A stretch of DNA of 64,000 nt from Neorhizobium galegae (GTDB lineage: Bacteria > Pseudomonadota > Alphaproteobacteria > Rhizobiales > Rhizobiaceae). The first letter of the stretch is position 1. Every line of letters begins with the position of its first letter. The translations under genes were made by a program, and so were the position numbers. Below are positions 56,673 to 64,000 of the stretch, piece by piece. The notes beneath the pieces are model-generated. The model had not been told where the DNA came from. It saw only the letters and a program-made list of their open reading frames with translations, and searched no databases. The DNA lies in assembly GCF_021391675.1 (NCBI RefSeq), contig NZ_CP090095.1, positions 2,547,501 to 2,611,500 of the forward strand, written 5' to 3'.

Positions 56673-57488
56673 CTAGTCTTCGTTTTCATCCTGCATCATG
56701 CCGTTGATATGGCCCGCCGGACTGTCGAGGTCGAAGATCGGCAGGATGCGCGAGCCGTCGATCGCGAAAAGCCCCTTGCTGATGCCGAGGCTGATCTTCA
56801 CGCCTTCCCCATGCTCGCGAAAAAGGCTTTCGGCACGGGCACCGTCGCGGGCGATCAGCGCCGAGACCATGTGATGGTGCTGCCAGTGCGCGTAATGCAG
56901 ATGCTGCGCCCGCTCCTTGCGCGTGATGTTGTCGAAGCGGATCGAATCCGGCGCGCCGAACGGCACGCGGTCGAACAGGCTGGTGAGCTGATGCAGCAGG
57001 TTTCCGCCGGCAGCCTCGATGATCAGCGTGTGGAAACGCAGGTTCATCACCGCATAACGCTCCTCGTTGACGGGGTCGTCGATGCCGCCGTTCTCGAAGA
57101 TGTCGTCACCTTCCCGCAGGCAATCCTTGAGCTCCGCCACCAGCGTCGGCGACGGGCCTTCGCTGGCGATCTTCTTGGCCGCATAACCCTCGATCATCGA
57201 GCGCAGTTCGATCGCCTCGATCACGTCGGCCACCTTGTAGGCCCGGACACGGTAACCACGGGCACCAACCCGCTGCAGGACGCCCTCTTCGACGAGTACC
57301 GCCAGCGCATGCCGGATCGGCGTGCGCGACACGCCGAGCGCCTCGGCAAGCCCGGATTCGGACAGTTTCTTGCGCGGGTCGATCGTGCCGTCGCTCGCCC
57401 AGGTCCTCAGCTTGTCGATCACGTGCTGCTGGCGGGTCTCCTGCTTCTCAGGCCCGGGAGGATTCTGAGTTCGGGTACCTGTGGTCAT
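56673..57488 (-). CDS. GntR family regulator (FCD/FadR subfamily)
   Basis: 271 residues. The winged helix (about 20-85) includes LSESGLAEALGVSRTPIRHALAVLVEEGVLQRVG. The FCD domain (about 95-235) keeps Asp/His metal ligands (MNLRFHTLIIEAAGG, HWQHHHMVSAL). The last about 30 residues extend beyond the usual domain. Positioned upstream of the ligM-like gene on the same strand, it most likely controls that gene and, through the shared motif, the TRAP/FAD divergon. Confidence 0.9.
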   Translation of the reverse strand: MTTGTRTQNPPGPEKQETRQQHVIDKLRTWASDGTIDPRKKLSESGLAEALGVSRTPIRHALAVLVEEGVLQRVGARGYRVRAYKVADVIEAIELRSMIEGYAAKKIASEGPSPTLVAELKDCLREGDDIFENGGIDDPVNEERYAVMNLRFHTLIIEAAGGNLLHQLTSLFDRVPFGAPDSIRFDNITRKERAQHLHYAHWQHHHMVSALIARDGARAESLFREHGEGVKISLGISKGLFAIDGSRILPIFDLDSPAGHINGMMQDENED

Positions 57489-57559
57489 GCTTGGGCCTCA
57501 CCTGCGCCATATCGAAATGCAGATCGCGGCGAACGAGAAACGCCCGACGGGAACACCAC

Positions 57560-57571
57560 TTCAATATTGAA
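57560..57571. promoter_or_regulatory. 12-bp palindrome upstream of gntR
   Basis: TTCAATATTGAA is a perfect palindrome 72 bp upstream of the GntR start, in its promoter region; it differs from the GGGAT-type sites, so another regulator may act here. Confidence 0.35.
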
Positions 57572-57620
57572 TATCTGCGACAAAACGCAAGTTTTCCATA
57601 TCTGTGGCCAGCCGAAACGA

Positions 57621-58715
57621 TCAGTTCCGCACGGCCCAGGCAGCCTCCACGGGTGCGGCAACCGTGACCGGACGGCCGATATCGACGTTCGAAAGCGACG
57701 AGGCCTCGACATGCAGGGTCTGCGCCGGGGTCTTGACCATGATCGAGCGGTGCGAGCCGCGGAAGATCGCCTGCGAAACCTCGCCCGACCAGGAGAGATC
57801 GCCGTTCACCTGGCCCGCATCGCGGACATGCAGGTTCTCGGGGCGAACCATGACGGTGACATCCGCTCCCTTCGGCATTTCCGTCGCCGCATGACAGTCG
57901 CCGGACCAGCCCTGGCCTTCGACCGAGAGCTTGAAATATTGCCCGCCATTCGGACGGCAGTCCTTGACCGTGGCGTTCAAAAGGTTGGGCGTTCCGAAGA
58001 AGGCGGCGACCTGCCGGTTTTCCGGCCGGCGGTAGATCTCTTCCGGCGCGCCGACCTGCAGGATCTTGCCGCCATGCATGACGACCACCCGGTCGGACAG
58101 CGCCATGGCTTCCGCCTGGTCGTGGGTGACGTAGAGCGCGGTAATCTTCAGCCGCTGCTGCAGCGCGCGAAAATCGTCGCCCATCTGGGTGCGCAGGCGC
58201 GCATCGAGGTTGGAAAGCGGTTCGTCGAGCAGCAACACTTCCGGCTCGAACACCAGCGCACGGGCGATCGCGACGCGCTGCTGCTGGCCACCGGACAGTG
58301 CCGGCGACGGACGTTCGGCATATTGCTCCATCTCGACGAGACGCAGCGCGTTCATGACGCGATCCCGGACTTCCGTGTCGGGACGGCGGCGGATGCGCAA
58401 GGGGTAGGCGACATTGTCGAACACCGTCATATGCGGCCAGATCGCGTAGGACTGGAAGACCATGCCGAGGCGGCGGCGTTCGGACGGCACGAAATAGCCC
58501 TTCTCCGAATCCGAGACGACATTGTCGCCGATCGAGATGCGGCCGCCGGTATTCTTCTCAAGCCCCGCCACCATGCGCAGCGTCGTCGTCTTGCCGCAGC
58601 CCGACGGCCCGAGCAGCGTGACGAATTCGCCGCTCTTGATCTTCAGGTTCACGTTGTCCACGGCGGTCACCGCACCATACATGCGGCTCACGTTTTCGAG
58701 CGTCACCGAAGCCAT
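57621..58715 (-). CDS. ABC transporter ATP-binding protein (FbpC/PotA type)
   Basis: 364 residues. Walker A GPSGCGKTT (about 36-44), signature SGGQQQR, Walker B LLLDEPLSNLD and H-loop VTHDQAEA are all intact. The TOBE-type C-terminus (about 250-364) includes VMVRPENLHV. It is the distal gene of a three-gene importer read binding protein, permease, ATPase. Confidence 0.92.
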   Translation of the reverse strand: MASVTLENVSRMYGAVTAVDNVNLKIKSGEFVTLLGPSGCGKTTTLRMVAGLEKNTGGRISIGDNVVSDSEKGYFVPSERRRLGMVFQSYAIWPHMTVFDNVAYPLRIRRRPDTEVRDRVMNALRLVEMEQYAERPSPALSGGQQQRVAIARALVFEPEVLLLDEPLSNLDARLRTQMGDDFRALQQRLKITALYVTHDQAEAMALSDRVVVMHGGKILQVGAPEEIYRRPENRQVAAFFGTPNLLNATVKDCRPNGGQYFKLSVEGQGWSGDCHAATEMPKGADVTVMVRPENLHVRDAGQVNGDLSWSGEVSQAIFRGSHRSIMVKTPAQTLHVEASSLSNVDIGRPVTVAAPVEAAWAVRN

Positions 58716-58803
58716 ATTTCTCTTCCTTGTCGAACACGGATTGCAGGAATCCGCTTATTGAAAACTTGACGATATGCCGGCGGCGGCAAGCCGCCGTGCA
58801 GGC

Positions 58804-60570
58804 TCAGAGCTTGCTGATGCGTGATTTGATGAAGCCGAGCTGCACCCAGCGGAACACGATGACCAGGAGCATCATCATCAGGCCGATGACGCTCACCTGT
58901 TCGGCATTGCCGTTGGCCCAGAGCTTCATCAGCACGACGGCGAGCGTTTCCGAACCGACCGAATAGAGAAGGATCGACGCCGACAGCTCGCGCATGATGC
59001 CGAAGAAGGTCAGCACCCAGCCGACGGCAAAGGCCGGCCAGGCGAGCGCCACCATGATCCGCCACATGGTCTGGGCCCAGGTTGCGCCGTGGACGCGCGA
59101 ACATTCTTCCAGATCATAGGAAAGCTGGTGATAGGCACCGGTCATCACCCGCACCGAGACCGGAGTGCCGAGCGCGATATAGGCAAGCAGCAGCGCCCAG
59201 ATGGTGCCGTAGATCGGGATCGGTCCCGGCAGCATCGCAAACGCCCAGAGGAACCCGACGCCGAGCACCATGCCCGGCATCATCCACGGAAGCCAGGCCA
59301 TGCTGTCGATCAGGTTGCGGCCGCGCCAGCGGGTGCGCACCGAGATGTAGGCGACGATCGCGCCGAGCGCCATGGTCGCGGTGGCGCCGAGCAGGCCGAG
59401 CACCATCGTGTTGCGGACCGCCCGCCAGAATTCGCTGTTGGCGAAGACGGCCCTGTAATGCTCCAGCGTCAGCATGTCGTAGGTGTAGAAGCCGAAGAAG
59501 CGGAAGAACGAGCCGAGCATCAGCTGCCCGATCGGCAGCACCACCGTGATGAAGAAGAACAGCACACAGAAGGCGAAGGTGACCCAGCGCCAGGGGCCGA
59601 GCTCCATGACGCTCGGGCGAAAACCCTTGCCCGTGACGGTCTGGAAACTTTTGCCGCGCAGCATCCACCACTGCCAGATGACGAGCAGGAACATCAGCCC
59701 CATGATCGCGAAGGAAAGCGACGTCGCGTACTGGTAGTCGGGCGTCGCGCGGTGGTTGATCGACTCGTAGATGTCGGTGGTGATCACCTTGATGCCTGCG
59801 GGCAGGCCGAAGAACAGCGCCGACTCGAAAGTCTCGATGCCCTTGATGAAGCTCAGCATGAACGAGCTGGTCAGCACCGGCAGCATCAGGAGCAGCGTGA
59901 TCTTGCGAAAAGTCGTCCAGCGCGAGGCGCCGCACATGCGGCTCGATTCCTCGAGCGACGGGTCCATCGCCCGGAACGCGTCGACCATGAACAGGAACAG
60001 GAACGGGATCGAATACTGGCACATGTGCCAGATGACCCCACCATAGGAATAGATGTTGACGAGCGGATCTGTCGCGCCGGTTGCCCAGCGCCAGACCATG
60101 TTGATGACGCCCACCTGCGGGTTGGCAAGCATGCCCCAGGCCATGGCCGTCAGGATCGGCGGAATGAAGAAGGGCAGCGTGATCAGCACTTCCAGCGTGC
60201 CGCGGAACGGCGTGTCGGTGCGCGCGACGATCCAGGCGAGAAACACCGCGATCGTCAGCGACGGTATGGTCTTGGCAAGCGAAATGCCGATCGTGTTGGC
60301 CAGAACGATGAGGTTCTGGGTGGTCATGATCGACCGATAGCCGTTCAGATTGAACTCCCCGGCCATGCCGGGCGGCGTCGAATGCAGGCTGCCGTAGAGC
60401 AGCATGGCGAGCGGATAGATCGTCAGGAAGCCGAGGATCAGGATCAGCACCAGCATGCCGATCAGACGCCACAGCGAACCGCCGGAAAAGGCGCGCGTCA
60501 AGGCATTGCCGCCCAGCGTCGGCGCAGTTTCGGCGATATCGTCTAGGGGGCGATTGTGGATAATCGTCAT
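58804..60570 (-). CDS. ABC transporter permease, two permease domains in one chain (FbpB-like)
   Basis: 588 residues from ATG 60570 with GAGGAATCC upstream. Two six-helix halves (about 30-290 and 335-580) each carry an EAA-type loop (ESSRMCGASRWTTFRKITLLL and EECSRVHGATWAQTMWRIMV). Fused permeases of this length are standard in ferric-iron and related POPT transporters, so a single gene replaces the usual pair. Confidence 0.92.
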   Translation of the reverse strand: MTIIHNRPLDDIAETAPTLGGNALTRAFSGGSLWRLIGMLVLILILGFLTIYPLAMLLYGSLHSTPPGMAGEFNLNGYRSIMTTQNLIVLANTIGISLAKTIPSLTIAVFLAWIVARTDTPFRGTLEVLITLPFFIPPILTAMAWGMLANPQVGVINMVWRWATGATDPLVNIYSYGGVIWHMCQYSIPFLFLFMVDAFRAMDPSLEESSRMCGASRWTTFRKITLLLMLPVLTSSFMLSFIKGIETFESALFFGLPAGIKVITTDIYESINHRATPDYQYATSLSFAIMGLMFLLVIWQWWMLRGKSFQTVTGKGFRPSVMELGPWRWVTFAFCVLFFFITVVLPIGQLMLGSFFRFFGFYTYDMLTLEHYRAVFANSEFWRAVRNTMVLGLLGATATMALGAIVAYISVRTRWRGRNLIDSMAWLPWMMPGMVLGVGFLWAFAMLPGPIPIYGTIWALLLAYIALGTPVSVRVMTGAYHQLSYDLEECSRVHGATWAQTMWRIMVALAWPAFAVGWVLTFFGIMRELSASILLYSVGSETLAVVLMKLWANGNAEQVSVIGLMMMLLVIVFRWVQLGFIKSRISKL

Positions 60571-60603
60571 GGATTCCTCGCGGCTCCATTTCATGGAAAA
60601 AGC

Positions 60604-60636
60604 AGCGCCGTCACGAGGGTTGCCCGTGGCGGCGCT
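60604..60636 (-). terminator. Attenuator hairpin between binding protein and permease
   Basis: AGCGCCGTCACG / CGTGGCGGCGCT forms a 12-bp stem (one G-T pair), followed on the minus strand by GCTGCTTTTT. It lies in the 73-bp gap after the binding-protein gene and should reduce read-through into the permease. Confidence 0.75.
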
Positions 60637-60643
60637 GGCAGCA

Positions 60644-61723
60644 TTACTTGAAGATGTCCTTCGACTTGGCCAGCATCTCGTTCTGGCGGGTCGTGTCCGT
60701 CGTGCCGTAGAGCTTGGCTTCGGAAATCGCCTTGACGTCTGCCGGCAGGCCTTCGGTCATACCGCTAAGGACAGGACCGTAGCCGAGACCCGCGTAGATT
60801 TTCTGCACGACCGGGCTCTGCATGAAATCGAGATAGAGCTTGGCGGCGTTCGGGTGCGGAGCCTTCTTGAGCATGACGTTGCCGTAGAGAACGTAAGGAA
60901 CGCCCTCCTCGGGAATGATGAACTTGACCGGCAGCCCCTTCAGATCCGAGAAATCGGTCATGATCACCGGCATGTATATCGAATATTCGCCACGGGCCGT
61001 ACGGCGCTGCGATTCGCGCTGGTCGCGAGTGAAGACGAGCTTCTGGCTTGCAACCTTTTTCACATAGTCTTCGCCGATCTTGTCATAGGTCGAGAAGAAC
61101 CAGAGGTAACCGGCGCCGATTGCGCGCGGATCGTCGGAGAGGATCTTGCCCTGCCACTTGGGGTCGGCAATGTCCTTCCAGCTCTTCGGCTCGTCCGCAG
61201 GCTTCACGAGGCCGGTATTGATCATGATCCCGTAGGGAATGGTCATGACCGAGGCCATCGGCACCTTGAGCTTGAACTTGTCGCTGATCTTTTGCGAATT
61301 CGGGGTCACCGGCAGCGGATCGACGGACTTGTCCTCCTTGTCGTAGAGCATGGTCTGCCCTTCGCTGGTGAACATCACGTCGGCGGCGAACCGACCGGCG
61401 GCCTGTTCGACGCGGACGCGTTCGCGGATTTCGCTGGCGCGCGCTTCAAGCACTTCGACGGAAATTCCGTATTGCTTGGTGAAGGCCTCGGCGATCTGCT
61501 TGGTGCTCGGCTGGCCGACGAGCGCGGTATAGAGGACCAGCGTCCCCTCTTTCTTGCCTGCCTCGATCACCTTCTGCCACTCGGCGTCCTGCGCGAAGGC
61601 AGGCATGCCGGCCGCAGCCGAAATGGCAAGGCTGCCCGCAGCCGCCATGAAGAACCGGCGCGACCATTTTTGAATGGCCGAAGTCTTCTGAATGAACGAA
61701 GTCATGGATGTGTTTGTCGTCAC
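60644..61723 (-). CDS. ABC transporter periplasmic binding protein (Fe3+-type family)
   Basis: 359 residues from GTG 61723, chosen because GGGAGGAGAG precedes it; ATG starts lie 6 or more codons inside. A twin-arginine signal (WSRRFFMAAAGS, about 22-33; cleavage near AFAQDAEW) suggests Tat export. The mature protein is the iron/thiamine-type fold: AGKKEGTLVLYTALVGQPSTKQIAEAFTKQYG, then HPNAAKLYLDFMQSPVVQKI. The paired tyrosines of true ferric-binding FbpA are not evident, so an organic ligand is possible, perhaps the amidohydrolase substrate encoded nearby. Confidence 0.88.
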   Translation of the reverse strand: MTTNTSMTSFIQKTSAIQKWSRRFFMAAAGSLAISAAAGMPAFAQDAEWQKVIEAGKKEGTLVLYTALVGQPSTKQIAEAFTKQYGISVEVLEARASEIRERVRVEQAAGRFAADVMFTSEGQTMLYDKEDKSVDPLPVTPNSQKISDKFKLKVPMASVMTIPYGIMINTGLVKPADEPKSWKDIADPKWQGKILSDDPRAIGAGYLWFFSTYDKIGEDYVKKVASQKLVFTRDQRESQRRTARGEYSIYMPVIMTDFSDLKGLPVKFIIPEEGVPYVLYGNVMLKKAPHPNAAKLYLDFMQSPVVQKIYAGLGYGPVLSGMTEGLPADVKAISEAKLYGTTDTTRQNEMLAKSKDIFK

Positions 61724-62214
61724 GTGTCTCTCCTCCCTGGAACCGACGATCGAGCGTCGCGCCCGGGACCCGATCCCGGCACTCGACACTCAAAATTTCT
61801 GCGGCCACCGGCCGCGATCTCCCTTTTCACCGCAAGCGGTGCCGCTTTCCCGAACAGCTACTCAATCTCGACGGCTCACCGATCGCTCCGAAACGATCTG
61901 GCGCGCACCCTGCAATTGACAAGGTCCCTGATAAGCACCGCATGATGCGGAACATTTGGGCCTTCGGTTCGGACGGGATTGGCCTTGGCCAACTGCAAAC
62001 TCCCTTTTTGAATTCCGATCTGCGCCGGCTCTCCCTGCCAGTCGCGGCGATGCCACCCGGCACCGGAACTCCCTCTTCTGTTAGATTGACCTTTTCCCGT
62101 GCAGGGGAAAAGCACCATTTTTTTACATTCACTTTTCTCGAAAATAGAAAGATGAATTGTGCTACCGTTTACGCGGAGGGCCGCTCGACAGGGCGGCATG
62201 GGAGACCTAAGACA
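61724..62214. promoter_or_regulatory. Divergent region between ABC operon and LysR gene
   Basis: 491 bp without a convincing gene. A TTGACA lies near 61916. CTTTTCTCGAAAATAGAAAG (62132-62151) is a dyad sharing TTTCTCGAA with the perfect palindrome at 63162-63184, and is a likely LysR site. Confidence 0.45.
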
Positions 62215-63120
62215 TTGGATACGCTTATCAATATCCGCACGTTTCTGGCGGTTGCCCGGTCCGGCAGCTTTTCGGCGGCAGGTCGTCACCTCGGCGTCGC
62301 ACCCTCGGTCGTGACGAAACGCATCAGCCGGTTGGAGGACCAGATGCGGGTGAAACTCTTCATCCGCTCCACCCGTCAGATCATCCTGACGGAGGTCGGC
62401 GAGCGCTACCTGCCCCGCTACCAATCGCTGGTCAAGGAGATCGACGATGCCATCAGCGGAGCGGCCGCCGTCGCCCAGCGAATCGAAGGACACTTGAGGA
62501 TCAAGGCGCCGACGACGGTGACGATCGCCTTCCTTGCCCGCATCCTCAGCGACTTCCAGCAGGAGAACCCGAACGTCACCATGGACCTTGCCCTGGTCGA
62601 TCGTTCCGTCAATCCGGCGGAAGAGGGATATGACATCGCGCTCGGCGCCCTGCCCGCCTCCTATTCCAACGTCGTCGACGAACCGCTCTGCCCTTATCCG
62701 CGAAAACTCTGCGCCGCTCCTGACTATCTCGAAAACCGTGGACTGCCGAAACATCCGCGCGATCTGGTCAATCACATCTGCCTGACGTTTCACGCGACGG
62801 GTTCAACCTGGTCGTTTCGTAGCCCCGGCGGGCCGATCGATGTCGAGGTACGCTCCGCCTTCAGCGCCAATGATACCCAGATCCTGCACGACCTGGCGCT
62901 GCGGGGCCGTGGTGTCGCCATGGTGGCGAATTACGTGGCGGAAGAATCCATCCGGACGGGCAAGCTGATCGAGCTGCTGCCGGACTATCCCGTGGCGGAA
63001 CTCTGGCTGAAGGCGCTCATCCCCCAGACCCAGGCACGCAAACCGACCGTGCGGGCGCTGATGGAATGGCTGCGCATCCATATGCACGCGGCTCTCGTTC
63101 CGGGTGATCGAGCAGCGTGA
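62215..63120 (+). CDS. LysR family transcriptional regulator
   Basis: 301 residues from TTG 62215, chosen because LysR proteins open directly with DTLINIRTFLAVARSGSFSAAGRHLG; GGGAGACC lies upstream. ATG 62152 would add 21 untypical residues. HTH about residues 1-60 (VAPSVVTKRISRLEDQM), then the effector-binding domain (90-290). It is between a divergent ABC importer and an amidohydrolase gene and probably regulates both. Confidence 0.88.
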   Translation: MDTLINIRTFLAVARSGSFSAAGRHLGVAPSVVTKRISRLEDQMRVKLFIRSTRQIILTEVGERYLPRYQSLVKEIDDAISGAAAVAQRIEGHLRIKAPTTVTIAFLARILSDFQQENPNVTMDLALVDRSVNPAEEGYDIALGALPASYSNVVDEPLCPYPRKLCAAPDYLENRGLPKHPRDLVNHICLTFHATGSTWSFRSPGGPIDVEVRSAFSANDTQILHDLALRGRGVAMVANYVAEESIRTGKLIELLPDYPVAELWLKALIPQTQARKPTVRALMEWLRIHMHAALVPGDRAA

Positions 63121-63359
63121 GCGCCGCGCCTTTGCCCGAGGAGAAAAGCTGAAAGCCGTTTGGCTTTCTCGAATCGAGAAAGCCGCTACGATGAAAAAGC
63201 ATATTCTCTTGGCCCCCCGTGCCGCTTACCCTCCCAAATCGAGGAAACGCATCGCTGATGCGAGGGCGGTCGGCGTCTTGCGACGTAGCCCCCGGGAGTG
63301 AGGTTCAGGTCCGCCGCGAAACGAGCGGCCGGACTGACAGACAAGGGAGGTTTTAAGCG
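63121..63359 (+). other. 239-bp leader upstream of the amidohydrolase with nested hairpins
   Basis: Contains GAAAGCC-GTTT-GGCTTTC (63151-63168) overlapping the 23-bp palindrome GGCTTTCTCGA-A-TCGAGAAAGCC (63162-63184), so the two hairpins exclude each other. Further stems: GCATC/GATGC near 63249-63261, GTC/GAC near 63275-63284 and GTCCGCCGC/GCGGCCGGAC (63309-63334). It may be the LysR terminator plus the amidohydrolase promoter, or a structured leader. Confidence 0.4.
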
Positions 63360-64000
63360 GTGGATACTGCTGTGACCCAGCAGCGCCCTGTGCTTTCGCA
63401 ATTGGGCGCGATCGATTGTGACGTTCATCCGGACGCGCCGCTGCGCGAGGATCTTCTACCCTATTTCGACGAATACTGGCGCGAGATCGTCACGACGCGC
63501 GATGTCGACCGTCTGGAACTCACCAATTTCCCGACACGCACCAAGCCCTTCTTCCGGGAAGACTGGAAGGCGACGGAAGGCAAGGGCGTCGAAAAGCTCC
63601 GCAAGAACCTGCTTGATCCCTACGGCCTCAAATACGCAATCCTGAACTGCGTCACCGCCGTGCACGCGATCTACGATCCCTATCTCGCGACCGCCGTCTG
63701 CCGCGCCACCAACGACTGGCTGAAGGCGGAATGGCTCGACCGCGACCCGCGCCTGCGCGCTTCTCTCGTGCTGCCGATGCAGAACCCGGAAGCCGCCATC
63801 GAGGAGATCGAGCGCTTTGCCGATGACAAGCGTTTCGTGCAGGTGCTGACGCTCTGCATGGGCGAGATGCCGCTCGGCCGCCGCATCTACTGGCCGGTCT
63901 ACGAAGCCGCACAGCGGCATGGCTTCGCGCTCGGCGTGCATGCCGGCAGCGCCTACCGCCACGCGCCGAGCCAGAGCGGTTTCCTCTCCTATCTCGCCGA
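63360..64000 (+). CDS. Amidohydrolase family protein (amidohydrolase_2), 3' end outside window
   Basis: GTG 63360 with GGGAGG 9 bp upstream; 213 codons are visible. The N-terminal metal motif D-x-H is in AIDCDVHPDAPL, the family's first beta strand, and a later metal histidine is in ALGVHAGSAY (about residue 195). Amidohydrolase_2 members include decarboxylases and hydratases of aromatic ring products (for example ACMSD, gamma-resorcylate decarboxylase) and lactone hydrolases. The LysR neighbour and divergent importer suggest a catabolic role. The family level is sure, the reaction is not. Confidence 0.82.
   Translation, partial: MDTAVTQQRPVLSQLGAIDCDVHPDAPLREDLLPYFDEYWREIVTTRDVDRLELTNFPTRTKPFFREDWKATEGKGVEKLRKNLLDPYGLKYAILNCVTAVHAIYDPYLATAVCRATNDWLKAEWLDRDPRLRASLVLPMQNPEAAIEEIERFADDKRFVQVLTLCMGEMPLGRRIYWPVYEAAQRHGFALGVHAGSAYRHAPSQSGFLSYLA

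Noticed and set aside
61827..62132. 101-codon minus-strand ORF in the divergent region before lysR
   Set aside because: No ribosome site, no family-like sequence, and it overlaps the expected promoter.
63104..63301. 65-codon plus-strand ORF after lysR
   Set aside because: Its codons run through two overlapping hairpins and it has no ribosome site at its start; treated as leader sequence.

Overview
The window is about 61-63% GC, gene-dense and rich in transporters. It carries a FixL whose key residues fall at the same numbers as in Sinorhizobium meliloti FixL, together with many ABC/TRAP uptake operons. This points to a Rhizobiaceae-type alphaproteobacterium (Rhizobium, Sinorhizobium or a relative). 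I saw no tRNA, rRNA, CRISPR array, insertion sequence or phage integrase.

Layout. (1) 1-3819, minus: N-formylglutamate amidohydrolase family protein, APC amino-acid/polyamine permease and a glutamine synthetase-like ligase (cut by the left edge), divergent from an RpiR regulator. (2) 5028-8936, plus: complete ABC importer (binding protein, two permeases, ATPase) closed by a bidirectional terminator shared with metH. (3) 9004-12777, minus: B12-dependent methionine synthase with an upstream operator-like dyad, divergent from an AGE-family sugar epimerase. (4) 14371-19671, minus: hybrid histidine kinase and a GAF-PAS-GGDEF-EAL protein. (5) 19888-21429: UbiD-family decarboxylase. (6) 21738-25096, plus: oxygen-response cascade fixL-fixJ-receiver-fixK with plausible FixK and FixJ sites. 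(7) 25270-33219: cutC, ROK sugar kinase and a peptide-type ABC importer without ATPases, divergent from a ROK repressor and an M81 (MlrC-like) hydrolase.

(8) 33619-44319: a GntR repressor divergent from one tightly coupled operon: BMP-type ABC transporter, formamidase (amiF), biuret hydrolase (biuH), a second cysteine hydrolase (possible triuret hydrolase), a cupin and allophanate hydrolase (atzF). Read together, it imports biuret-type condensed ureas and hydrolyses them through allophanate to ammonia and CO2; the catalytic residues of the three best-defined hydrolases are present.

(9) 44340-57488: an apparent aromatic-acid module. It has a LysR regulator; a single 1027-residue ORF fusing benzoylformate decarboxylase to aldehyde dehydrogenase; a TRAP transporter with a frameshifted DUF3237 gene; a FAD-linked 2-hydroxyacid dehydrogenase; and a LigM-like tetrahydrofolate-dependent O-demethylase with a GntR regulator. 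An identical 13-base motif precedes both the TRAP/FAD divergon and the ligM-like gene, suggesting one regulon. A consistent but inferred route is uptake and oxidation of a (methoxylated) mandelate, decarboxylation and oxidation by the fusion enzyme, then O-demethylation.

(10) 57621-64000: an Fe3+/POPT-type ABC importer (minus), divergent from a LysR regulator that is followed by an amidohydrolase cut by the right edge; two related dyads suggest LysR control.
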